A stretch of DNA of 64,000 nt from Panax quinquefolius (taxonomy: Eukaryota > Streptophyta > Magnoliopsida > Apiales > Araliaceae), in NCBI GenBank assembly GCA_020205615.1, contig CM035151.1, forward strand, positions 48,853,836-48,917,835, read 5' to 3'. Under the pieces are notes generated by a model. That model was not told where the DNA came from. It saw only the letters and a program-made list of their open reading frames with translations, and made no database searches. Position 1 is the first letter of the stretch. The number at the start of each line of letters is the position of its first letter. Below, in pieces: positions 47,557-56,928 of the stretch. The translations under genes and the position numbers were made by a program.

Positions 47557-48795
47557 AATTGAAATAAAACCACAGACCGAAGTTCAGGCAAACACACGCA
47601 ACACGACTCTCAACGTGAAGAAAGGTGTGTGTAAAGATGAAGAGAAAGGCTTTAAAGTGTGTGAGAAGGCTTATAGTGGGTTGCCAAAGAAGACTTCTAT
47701 ATCTTTAAAGTGGATGAAACTCGGCTCCTGCCAGTACAAAAGTAGCTATATGTGAGCTCACAAGTGTTTAAAATGGGAAAGCACTCAGTATATTGCAAGT
47801 ACGGAGCAAATTTGACTGGGCTTCCTCGCTCTTTCTCTCTTCAAAATGGCCACCCCAAGCCCTCTATTTGTAGAGGGGGGAGCCGCAGGTGTACCTGAGG
47901 CTACCTGGGTTGCCCCAGGTTTCTCGGGTTGGGTCGTCTCGTAGTACGTGCACGTAGGCACTGCAATGTCTGCTCGAACTTTTAGAATTGCAATCCGGGC
48001 ATCTGACTGAGGTATATAGGACCTATTTCGGATCGCCGATGTTGAGAGTTGTACAATGGCATGGGATTAGAGGTTGTACGAAGTCATGAAGATGGGACGA
48101 TGCCCTCCGGTCTTCAAGCTTTAAATTCTATCCGTTATCCTGCACAATAGTCACTCGGGATTGGTTTTCCTTGATTCTTGTGGGACATCCTTGTGCAGAG
48201 ATGTGTATATGAAATGTTGGGACGACGTGATGTGGCTTTAGATTGGCGAGATGATGCCTTGGCCCCTCACTAGAGTTATCGCCGGTTTTGGTGTGATAAA
48301 GCGAGCGTTGCTTTCGGGGTTATTAGAGATTGAATTGCTTTGCAAATGTTGAAGGTCCTCAGTGTCAACTCTAAGGTGTGCATGTCCTCCCGGGGTTTTC
48401 TCCGGGTTTGTACTGGGTGTCTAATTGTGAGTGCCGAGATTGAAGCTGGTTGCATTTAAAACAAGAATTTCTAGGGTTATCGCCGGAACTACATTCCTTG
48501 GGGTGATCACCAAGGTTGGTAGCTATTCCCATGATTGGGACTGAGACTGGATACCTCGGGGTTATCTCCGAGATTAATCGGTCTTCTCCGGTGTGTGTTC
48601 CGATATTGGATCTGCACGCCTCAGGATTATCTCCGAGGGTGGAATTATTACTCCCGGTGTGTGTTAAAGGTTGATCTTTGAACTTCCCTGAGTATCCAGT
48701 GGATATGAATTGTCTTCCAGGGTTCCCTCTTGAAAGACAAATTTGTCCTCCTGCAATATTAGTGACAGGTGTGCAGAAAATTTCTAGTGTCTACA
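46510..48795 (-). mobile_element. Solo Tat LTR (Tat-3)
   Basis: A complete Tat-family LTR in opposite orientation to its host Tat-2, with TGTCGACGTCGG and GAGTGTCTACA-type ends (plus strand) and perfect TTCCT duplications at 46505-46509 and 48796-48800. No internal sequence accompanies it, so it formed by LTR-LTR recombination. Holds (TA)n tracts (47303-47349, 47407-47440, 47503-47554) and the hairpin array (48390-48640). Its TATA site is altered (CTACAAATAG on the minus strand). Confidence 0.9.
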
Positions 48796-48800
48796 TTCCT

Positions 48801-49250
48801 CCACCAGGAGGCTATCCTGTTGGTGTTTGATTACTGGACTCGTAGGAAGACTAATTCCAACGAGGCTCAAGAAAGGCACCACCCGAATTCGCTCCAGTTA
48901 AAAGACCAATTAACTTCCAGTCAAGTAAGTTGCGATGATTTGGGAACCTTCATGCAAAAAAGCTACAAGAGTAACCTAAGATATAGGTCAGCCTCTGATA
49001 AACCAAACGCGGACGATTGTCTCTTCATACTTTCCCATTTCAATTACTTATAATTACAATTACTTGTAATTTCATTTCAATGTCAATCTCAATTTAATGG
49101 AAAAATATGAATGAATGTGTACATGCATTCCCTTTTATCTAGCATGTTATCTTGTCATACAAACAACTGGCATTCGTTTTACATGATAATACTCCTAAAA
49201 CGGACACATCACATAGCATATAACATTTCCACATTCCCTAAGACTAAACT
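48801..49250 (+). other. Tat-2 leader, third piece
   Basis: CACCAGGAGGCTATCCTGTT onward, collinear with Tat-1 286-730 on the minus strand. No gene. Confidence 0.75.
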
Positions 49251-51065
49251 ATGTAAATCTTTTTGTAGGGAAACAATCGGTCCCGTTACCCGTTTAAAGT
49301 CCAAGAAGGCACTAAGCTCACCGTCTGACATGGCTACCAGTGCCCAGCCTGATGCTACTTCTGTCTCTCGAGAGGAATTTGAAGGATTAAGGAATCAGAT
49401 AGCAGAATTGGCTATCTTTCTAAAAGAACAAAGTAAAGATGCTCGGGGCCAGACAATACCTAGTCAACCAGAGTCATTCACACCATGGGGTAGTCAGGGT
49501 ATTGGTAAAAAGATAGAAACCCAGACACTTAAACCTCATAAAGAAATCACAAATCTCAAGGATGATCGAGAAACTGGGGATATAAGAAAGAAAGTCCAAC
49601 AAATGGAGGAAACCATATGGTCAATAAAAGGGACTGGAAATTATGGGAGTGTCACCTATTCAGATCTCTGCATACTCCCAGGGGCTCGATATCCTACCAA
49701 ATTCAAAGTCCCAGAGTTTGAAATGTTCAATGGGGCAGGCAATCCCTATACGCACATATAAGTGTACATTGGCGAACTGGGGTCTAATGCTGAAGATGAA
49801 AGCCTCAGAATGCAACTTTTTCAAAAGAGTCTCACTGGAGAGGCTAAAGCCTGGTATGCCCGACTGGACAATGCCAAAATCCACAACTGGGAAGAATTAG
49901 CCCACGCCTTTCTAAATCAGTATAGTTTTCAGTCACAAATGGCACCTGATCGATACCAAGTGACTAAAGTCAAAAAGAAAAGTACTGAATATTTTTGAGA
50001 ATATGCCCAAAGGTGGAGACATCTAGCAGCGCAAGTGATTCCATCAATGACAGAAATTGAGATGGTAATGACGTTTATTGATATCCAAGAGGCTCCATAT
50101 TACGAGAGGATCCTAGCAGACATAGGAAAGCCGTTCTCGAAAATGATCAAATATGGCGAAATGGCAGAGATGGGCCTGAAGGCAGGCAAGATTAAAGACT
50201 TCACTGCCTTGGAAGCGATGCCAACATATATGATTTGGCAAGTATCGCGAAGCGATCCCAAAAATGTGCAAATAAATTCATTGAAGATGTATCCCTTGTT
50301 GTACAAGGGCAAGCTAGGAGACCAACCTACAGTCCCCCCATTCGGAAAATGCAAGATAATCTAACATCTAAACAACAGGCTGCATTTAACCAATGCCCAG
50401 ATAGGAAAAGAAAATTTGAAAGAACGGAAAATCGGGTATTCACTCCACTGGGCAATTCCCTTGAACATGTATTGGCGATATTAATGGATCACAAGAAAAT
50501 TACCGAATTGGCCCCACCTCTAGAACCAGGGAGCAAAAGATACAATCCAAGCCAAAGATGTGCTTACCACTCAGGGTCTCCAAGACACGATACACAAGAT
50601 TGTTGGTCCTTAAAGCATAAAATTCAAAATTCGATCGAAAGTGGCAGTATTGTGGTCCAACAACCTAACCAACAAAATGTCAACACCAACCTTTCGGTAC
50701 AGCAAGATACGGAGGAAGTAAACATGATCGGGTCAGGAAGCGCTAAAATATATCCACTTCGTAAATGCATTCGAAGGATAGAAGAATACCCCCAAAGGCA
50801 CAGATCAAATGTCCTAAAGTGTGAAAACTCGGAGGAGGGTATGATATTAATGCAAAAATTAGAGACAATCCAGAATCAAGTAAATTTTCTAGCTAAGCTG
50901 GTAGTGCGCCAACATCAGGATACGAGACAGTTTTTCACTCAACTATCAGAAGGCCAAGAAAAGGGGGATGATAAAATTGCTAGAAGATCTCGCCAACAGA
51001 AAAATTGCTCGAGGGAATGTGAATTCTCAAAGAAGAAAGATCAAACAACCTCCACAAAAGTCTAA
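49251..51065 (+). pseudogene. Tat-2 gag
   Basis: Gag of Ogre/Tat type. The ancestral ATG at 49251 is followed by TAA and a one-base shift, so translation could only start elsewhere (e.g. MATSAQPD at 49330). Open stretches: to 49761; 49762-49998 with LRMQLFQKSLTGEAKAWYAR and HAFLNQYSFQ (retrotransposon gag domain); 50001-50235 with RWRHLAAQVIPSMTEIEMV and EAPYYERILADIGKPFSKMI; 50235-51065 with a Cys/His motif CAYHSGSPRHDTQDCWSLKH. Stops at 49759 and 49996 are single-codon changes in otherwise continuous coding; a frame shift lies near 50235. Confidence 0.8.
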
Positions 51066-51820
51066 AAATTCACCCCTTTGAACAAATCAAATGAAGAAAT
51101 GCTACGCGTTCTGATAAGCGAAGGAAAGATTACTGAGTTGCTGCATCCTATAAATCCCAAGATAAAGAGTTATGATTGCACCAAGATATGTCTCTACCAT
51201 TCTAACTCACTTGGACATAAGACTGAGGAATGCTGTTCTTTGCGACATAAAATCTAGGATCTCATTGAAAATGGAGAGCTGGAGATAGAATTTCCCATGA
51301 CCAAAAAAGGTGAAAAAGAAATAAAAAGCTTAAGATGTCCACTTGAGACAGACAGTTAAAATGAGGTGAAGGCTATGAGCGATAATCCTGGCAGAACACA
51401 AATGACCCTAATACTTGAAATGACAGAGGAGACAAGGGAATCCCCAAAGGAGATTCCTCCGCTAACATCCAATATCCTATGGTCCAAAGGTAACAACCAC
51501 ATTCCATATCTTATAACCTTGGATGATGCGGAGGAAATACTAATCCTTTCCAAGGAAGAAAAAGCTAAAAAGGAAAGTTCCTTGTAAGAAATGCGACAAC
51601 AGTTTGAGGGAGATTTCATGGTTGAATCCTCTCAAGCCCAAGAAAAAGGCAGAGGAACAAATGAAGGAAAAGATGGTGAGGTTATCGAGGAAACCGACTC
51701 ATTAAAGAATCAAGAGTTCATACCTTTTTGCGATGCGTCTAGTTCAAGCGTCCCTGAGGAATGTATTAAATCAGGAGGCGATCAAGTTATGGCCATAACT
51801 AAAGACATTCAGAACTAAGA
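51066..51820 (+). pseudogene. Tat-2 post-gag region with second Cys/His motif
   Basis: 51180-51280 reads CLYHSNSLGHKTEECCSLRH, a second copy of the gag Cys/His motif, then a stop and LIENGELEI. 51366-51818 holds two acidic, Glu/Ser-rich frames (73 and 75 codons) separated by a stop; no domain recognised. Protease, RT and integrase would be expected after this but were not seen. Confidence 0.6.
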
Positions 51821-51984
51821 CGTAACCTCTATCGCGAGCCTTGAAGGCAACATAACCACTGAAACCTGGACTATCAGGCCTCAACTAGCCAAGAAGATGT
51901 AGATCCAGGGGATAAAATTGCGAGTTCTAGAAGATGTTGGGACGATATCACTTTCTTTGTAGTATGCCTTTTCTTTTCCATGCA

Positions 51985-52092
51985 TTAAAAAAAGAAAAAT
52001 AAAAATAAAAAAGGAAAAAAAAAAAAAAGAAAAAAAAGAAAAAAAAAGAAAAAAAAAAGAAGAAAAAAGAAAGAAGAAGAAGAAGAAAAAAT
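51985..52092 (+). repeat. 108-bp purine tract
   Basis: Almost uninterrupted A/G sequence made of AAAAAGAAAA words grading into AAGAAGAAGAAG. The phenylalanine-rich frame on the other strand is a by-product. Confidence 0.8.
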
Positions 52093-52109
52093 AAATCAAA
52101 AGTCAAAGT

Positions 52110-52360
52110 CAAATCAGTCAGGTTTCAGCTCATCCAGCCTGAACTACAAAAGACCTGATCTCCTCTTCAATAGGAGTACGTAGGCAGCCATCAATGGTGC
52201 GGTTAAACCAAACAAAAACCCTAAAAACCCAAACAAACACTTCTCAAACAATCACTTCTCAAACCGTCTATCTCATTAAGCAGGAACTACGTCGACCTGA
52301 TCTCCCACATACACAGGAGTATGTAGGTAGCCATTAGTGGTGCGGTCTGACCCTCAAAAG
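52110..52360 (+). repeat. Tat-type direct repeat with GTAGGCAGCCAT
   Basis: Two copies about 155 bp apart (52125-52205, 52280-52350) of a block with GAACTAC, GACCTGATCTCC, AGGAGTA(C/T)GTAGG and GCAGCCAT...GGTGCGGT. Such blocks are familiar from the 3' untranslated part of Ogre/Tat elements, which supports the classification. Confidence 0.65.
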
Positions 52361-53085
52361 AAACATCCAAGCCCAAACATCAATCCCCAAGTCTACGCCC
52401 AAGAACAACCCTCCAAGTCAGCGACCCATGTCGAGAAGATCCAACAACACTTCAATATAATTCCATCAAATCTGGCACAAATCACAGAAAGGAAGAAACA
52501 ACGATACACTAAGATAACCAGCAACAAGGACCTTCAAAGAGTCGACACCCTCAATCACAAGTCTTCATCAAATTAGAAGAAAACCATCAACGTCGATTGA
52601 GAGAACACGTCAGGAACAATGATTGAGGGCATCAAAGCCCAAATCCACTACATGTTCACCATTTGGTATAGAAGTAAAAGCCTCTTGCGATCTCAGCGTC
52701 TTATCAGCTCATCTGTCAAAGTAACTATCCCAGACAACAAGCAAGGTTGGGGCAATTTCAAAATTTGCGATAACCCGATATTAGAACTCGTACAACAAGA
52801 CTTGGGCAATCTCAGGAATAGCGATAACTCAACACTGGGGCATTTATCAACCATTCTAAAGAGGAAAATGATCCAGTCAGCACCATCAGCATGGTACATT
52901 ATCATCAGAGCTTCCCTCACATCATCTCACTGGCGATTCAGATATTACTCAATTGCGACTTCATCAACAAAGAGAGTTTCTCATACGAACCCTCGGCACC
53001 AACATACGAAAGGACTGGGGCATTGTCCAATTCCAAGAAATGGAATGGAGCTTAAGGCGGGATCAAGCCTCTCACACTAATACAA
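52361..53085 (+). other. Tat-2 3' internal sequence, no gene
   Basis: Contains repeated GGGGCA(A/T)TT words (52748, 52803, 52840, 53017), as in Tat 3' regions before the polypurine tract. The 153-codon frame at 52619-53080 has low-complexity composition and no family similarity. The 3' LTR that should follow is absent. Confidence 0.5.
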
Positions 53086-53320
53086 AGTAGTAAATAGATA
53101 ACACTTAAACTACAACATTTTTATAAAAAATGTTGTGGTATTTTTTTTAATAACGTTTTTTAACAAAACGTTGTAGATATATATGAAAAAACGTTATCTA
53201 TTTAAAAGGGCAATTTTTGATTTTAAATAGATACGTTTTTTCAAAAAATGTTGTGTGTGTAAAAACACAGAGCTTAATATTTTGACAGAGCTTAAAATAA
53301 ATCACACTTTTCACTTGTAA
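53086..53320. repeat. Palindromic AT-rich repeats (DNA-transposon subterminal type)
   Basis: Series of inverted repeats: CTACAACATTTTT / AAAAATGTTGTGG at 53111-53142, AACGTTTTTTAACAAAACGTT at 53153-53174, GAAAAAACGTTATCTATTTA with TAAATAGATACGTTTTTTC (53185-53245), and AAAAAATGTTGTGTGTG at 53245. Repeated ACAACRTTTT words in both orientations are typical of subterminal regions of plant CACTA elements. The matching other end was not found. Confidence 0.5.
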
Positions 53321-53455
53321 TTGAAAACCCTCCTCCTTGCGGCCTTGCCTCCCAGCCTTCCAATATCTGAAGCAGTTCTCCGAAATCCTAATCTACACCC
53401 TCCCCTATCTCTCACTCATCTTCACTCTCTCACCTCAATTAGATCGGAAAACAAC

Positions 53456-53660
53456 TTTGAAATCAGCGCCGTCCCCTTCAACCCCGACGATTGGGGACCG
53501 GTTGAACCCTCCGCCGGAACCAACACTTCTTTCCTCCCCAACCACCCCGTCAACGTTCCCTTTGCTCCATTTTCGCGGTTTGAAAAGCTGAGTTGGATCG
53601 CCGACTTCACTCGCAATAACCCTAATTCCAATAACCCTAGAAGTGCTCGCGGTAACCCTA
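53456..53660 (+). pseudogene. Fragment similar to eIF3d N-terminus
   Basis: The open frame from 53321 has no ATG. Its central part (codons 46-113) matches the N-terminus of translation initiation factor eIF3 subunit d: FEISAVPFNPDDWGP, LPNHPVNVPFAPFSRFEKL, then IADFTRN and an Asn/Pro-rich stretch. In the complete plant protein (over 550 residues) this is the first 80 or so. Similarity ends near 53660, and the remainder to 53749 has no known counterpart. The upstream part (53321-53455) is rich in Pro/Leu/Ser and could be derived from 5' UTR. So: a truncated, start-less gene fragment carried in repeat DNA. Identification is from memory of the family. Confidence 0.7.
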
Positions 53661-54358
53661 CTGTGGATGGTGTACTTTCAACACAGGATGACAACCCATT
53701 CGCAAGGAAGATGCATCATTTCTGGCTGCACATGCTAGCTGGCGCTTGAATTGAAATCAGAAAAAGTTGGATGCCGATTTGGGGGTTTCATCTCAGAGTA
53801 AGAAACTCAAACTAAAATCTTCTAAGGGTAAAACCCTTTCTCGTGTAAGTACTCGTGCTTCCCATTCTTCTATTCCGAAATCTCATGGTATTGTGCTATC
53901 TACTATAAGTACCTGTGCTTCCCATTCTTCTATTGTGGAATTACCTACTTTGGTTGAAACTTCTCCTATAAACAATGTATATTCATAAACTTCTCCTACT
54001 GTGGTTGACAACGTTAATTCGATCTCTGTATTATTATTTTCGATGGGTTATTAGAGATGCAATGGAATAATCCTTTCAAAACGAAATGGTAATCAGCTAA
54101 GTTTAGCACGTTCATATTATTTTTTCTGATTTGTTTGTGAAATGATCATTTTTAAAGTTTGGTTCTTTATTATTTGTTTACTGATTTTTATAATGGGGAT
54201 GTCCGTTTATGATCTTATTCTCATATGACATTTTCATTTTAGTTTTCTATTCTCATATGATATTTATCTATTCTTATATAACATTTCCATTTCAGTTTTC
54301 TTTTTATCTATTTTAACTTTTTTTCTAACTATATTTTTTTACTCTGTTGCCTGTGAAG
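53661..54358 (+). other. Linker between the two factor fragments
   Basis: A Ser/Lys-rich stretch (53767-53988) has a duplicated block of about 60 bp (RASHSSIP and CASHSSIV). The rest is AT-rich with TTTCTATTCTCATATGAYAT repeated (54235-54300) and reads like intron sequence ending in a pyrimidine tract and AG at 54357-54358. Confidence 0.45.
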
Positions 54359-54673
54359 ATACATGGAGATTTTATTCTTATCAGTGGAGATATTGTGAGC
54401 AACATGTCACTTACTGAGGCACTTCAAGAGCATACAGAGAGACATGGAAAGGATAGCAATGCTGTAATAACCATGGTTATAAAACAATTAAAGCCTTCTC
54501 CAATCACTCACCAATCTAGACTTGGAACTGATGAGCTGATTATGGCGATTGGTCCTGATACAAAGCAACTCCTTTATTATGAGGATAATGCAGAATCTCT
54601 TAAAGGGATTATATCTCTTGATAAAGCACTGCTTTCTGAGAATCCTTCCATTTCCCTATACAATGACAAACCG
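54359..54673 (+). pseudogene. Fragment similar to eIF2B-epsilon exon
   Basis: About 105 codons match the nucleotidyltransferase-like region of eIF2B epsilon, the catalytic subunit of the eIF2 guanine-nucleotide exchange factor: GDFILISGDIVSNMSLTEAL, HTERHGKDSNAVITMVIKQL, PSPITHQSRLGTDELIMAI, DTKQLLYYED, ENPSISLYNDK. The frame is preceded by a plausible 3' splice site (pyrimidine tract then AG at 54357-54358) and followed by GT at 54674, so it looks like one exon with intron flanks. Full-length proteins have about 700 residues; nothing upstream or downstream is present. No in-frame ATG before it. Captured or duplicated fragment. Confidence 0.75.
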
Positions 54674-54679
54674 GTTTAG

Positions 54680-56280
54680 TTTTCTCCTTTAAGTTGTTTC
54701 TTGTTCATTGCTTACAACTCTGTTAACATAATTAATTTTACTGTGATGCTTGTGCTTATGTTTGCTGCCCATTTCTTTGTCGTTCTATTATTTTTGATAT
54801 TTATTGGTAATATGTTATTGGGAATGAATTTAATTTTTCAATGCAAAAGCAATAATTTACATGTTATTAAATAATGATTTTGTTTGTGGGGGCATCGATC
54901 TTTCAATAATAATTAAATTATCTTCTCTTCTCTTCTCGAACCTATCAAGTTCTAACAAATGTTCGTCTAGCCTGAACAATTAGTTAAGACATTTCTCAAC
55001 ACTATTCAACAATAGACAGTAATTATCTGTACTATTAATAATAACTTCTACGGATGTAAGTATCCAATAATAATTATTCTCTAAGTATATTCTCAGAATC
55101 ACTAATTCAATTTAAATTAATAAACCTTGACTAACTGCGAATAATCAACAATAAATTCTTGGACGTGGTCTAATCAACAATAATTAACCACGATAGTATT
55201 TAAAAAGATATAACTCAAGGTTAAGTTACGAAACTTGCCTTCCACGTTGATTACTACTACACAATATACTTATTTGCCTTCACAAGACCTATAATCACAA
55301 TATTGGTCTCACAATTAGAACAATAAATCACAACACATAACACTGTAATTTATAGTCAATATTTCTCATAGGCACATTACCACATAGCCACATAAGTGAT
55401 TATAACCTATATAAACATTTATCAAGTCTAACTAGTTCAGCCTGGTTGGACTTCAGTCTATTCTCGGTGTACTGGTCATCCTATCCGACAATTAACACAT
55501 TTATTGTCACTTAAACTCGGTCTCAAAGCTTCAATATTATTTTAGATAAGTCAAATATCATTTATAATATTTTTAGAAAGCTTTTAATAATTTATAAACA
55601 ATTATTATAATTTATAATAATTTTTCTAACACTAGAATCATTTTTAAATGATTTAAATATCAAATAATCTCATCATCATTAATATTTAATAATATTAAAA
55701 TATTAAGGACATACTTGTCAAAATATTAAAGTTATTATTAATAACTTAAAATATTTTAAATTATCAATATTCTACTTAAATAATTTTTAAAAATAATTAA
55801 AATCAATTTTAAACCATCATCATTAATATTTAAATATTAATGATTTTATCATAAAAATATTATAAGTCATTAATTATAACTTAAAATATTTTTAAATCAT
55901 TTTCTCATTTTACTTGATTTTTAAATTAATAAAACCATTTTTAATTCATTTATTTAATATAATAATTAAATAAATCTAGTATCATTAATATTAATTTATT
56001 AATGAGAATTCTCCAAAAATATTGAAAATTATATTTTATAATTCAAAATATTTTTAAACACTTTATTCTTATTTAAAATGATTTTTAAAATATTAAAATC
56101 ATTTTTCTCTAATTTATTTAATACACTAATTAAATAAATTAAATATCATTAATATTCAAATAAATATAAATATTAATGAAAAATATCTCAAATAGTCAAA
56201 AATTATTTTTCATAATTTAAAATAATTTTTAAAATAATTTTTGTAATTTTTAAAATTTATTTTCTATTTTCACCAACTGC
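54680..56280. other. AT-rich unassigned sequence
   Basis: No coding sequence. 54890-55560 has moderate complexity with an LTR-like feel (e.g. GTGGGGGCATCGATC at 54897) but no matching second copy in the window. 55560-56270 is made of short AATAT(T)/TTAAA words, with several partial repeats of CATTAATATT(T)AA. Confidence 0.5.
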
Positions 56281-56303
56281 GACGTCCTACAGCCACCGAG
56301 AGG

Positions 56304-56828
56304 ATGTACCAGTGTCCGGAGGGCTGGACCGCCATGCCTCTGACACTTTTGGAAAAAGGGGTCCGATTCCCCCTACACGTCTTTCTAGTTACCCTCCTGG
56401 GGTTCATTGGCATCGGATTTTCCCAACTGGTCCTGAATTCCTACATCCACATCTTTGCGTTCATTGCCTTCTGCCATGAGGTAGGCGTCGCCCCTACCCT
56501 TGACTTCTTCTTCTCCATCTACACCATCACTAAGTCCCGAGAAAAGGGCTTCAAAGTTCTGAGCAAGATATCCTCCAAGACCGGGGAGGACTTCGAGAGG
56601 CGCTCCCTGATCAGTACTCCCTCCAGCATTAGAGGATGGCACAATCACTGGCTCTTCGTTAAAGGGCCTGAAATTACCTCTCTTCCTGACTGGACCACTC
56701 TGGAGAAGGTTTCCATAGACTTTGGGGATATAGCCGAAGAGCGTGCCAAAGAAATGATCGAGCTCCTGGATAATTTCCCGAAGAAGGAATGGACTCACGG
56801 TCTTCTCACCAAACAAGCCTGGTTATAA
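56304..56828 (+). CDS. PF04195-type plant transposon ORF, first exon
   Basis: 174-codon open frame (MYQCPEGWTAMPL). It matches the plant-specific 'putative gypsy type transposon' N-terminal domain: GWTAMPLTLLEKGVRFPLHV, then FSQLVLNSYIHIFAFIAFCHEVGVAP, FFFSIYTI, a basic segment, and RGWHNHWLFVKG. This is known from many plant repeats; function is not established. G+C is far higher than the surrounding AT-rich DNA, and the frame is clean. GT follows the stop (CACAAATGTAAG at 56831) and a pyrimidine tract with CAG is at 56910-56923, so the real protein may continue by splicing into 56929 onward. Confidence 0.6.
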   Translation: MYQCPEGWTAMPLTLLEKGVRFPLHVFLVTLLGFIGIGFSQLVLNSYIHIFAFIAFCHEVGVAPTLDFFFSIYTITKSREKGFKVLSKISSKTGEDFERRSLISTPSSIRGWHNHWLFVKGPEITSLPDWTTLEKVSIDFGDIAEERAKEMIELLDNFPKKEWTHGLLTKQAWL

Positions 56829-56928
56829 GACCACAAATGTAAGTCCCAAACTTATATCAATACATAATTTGCAGAACTTCCTTTTAGTAAACTGATCTAA
56901 CAGCCTGTGTTTTCCTGTTACAGTATCT

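Larger units (their letters stand above)
34743..53085 (+). mobile_element. Tat-2, Ogre/Tat-type gypsy element carrying two nested insertions
   Basis: Plus-strand element: 5' LTR (34743-36997), PBS, leader split by Cop-1 and a solo LTR, gag region to about 51360, acidic frames, purine tract and Tat-type 3' repeats. Without the insertions it is about 6.8 kb here. I find no RT, RNase H or integrase and no 3' LTR; the right end merges into unrelated sequence near 53085. Likely a deletion derivative. Confidence 0.75.

Noticed and set aside
51881..52099. 72-codon minus-strand Phe-rich frame as a membrane protein
   Set aside because: By-product of the purine tract on the other strand.
52619..53080. 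153-codon plus-strand frame near the end of Tat-2
   Set aside because: Falls in Tat 3' untranslated-type sequence with GGGGCAATT words; composition is not protein-like and no family recognised.
53767..53988. 73-codon Ser/Lys-rich frame as a third captured gene
   Set aside because: Starts at TTG, is low-complexity with an internal duplication, and I cannot match it to any family.
54890..54915. GTGGGGGCATCGA as an LTR end
   Set aside because: Resembles the Chr LTR terminus, but no LTR body precedes it and no PBS follows.
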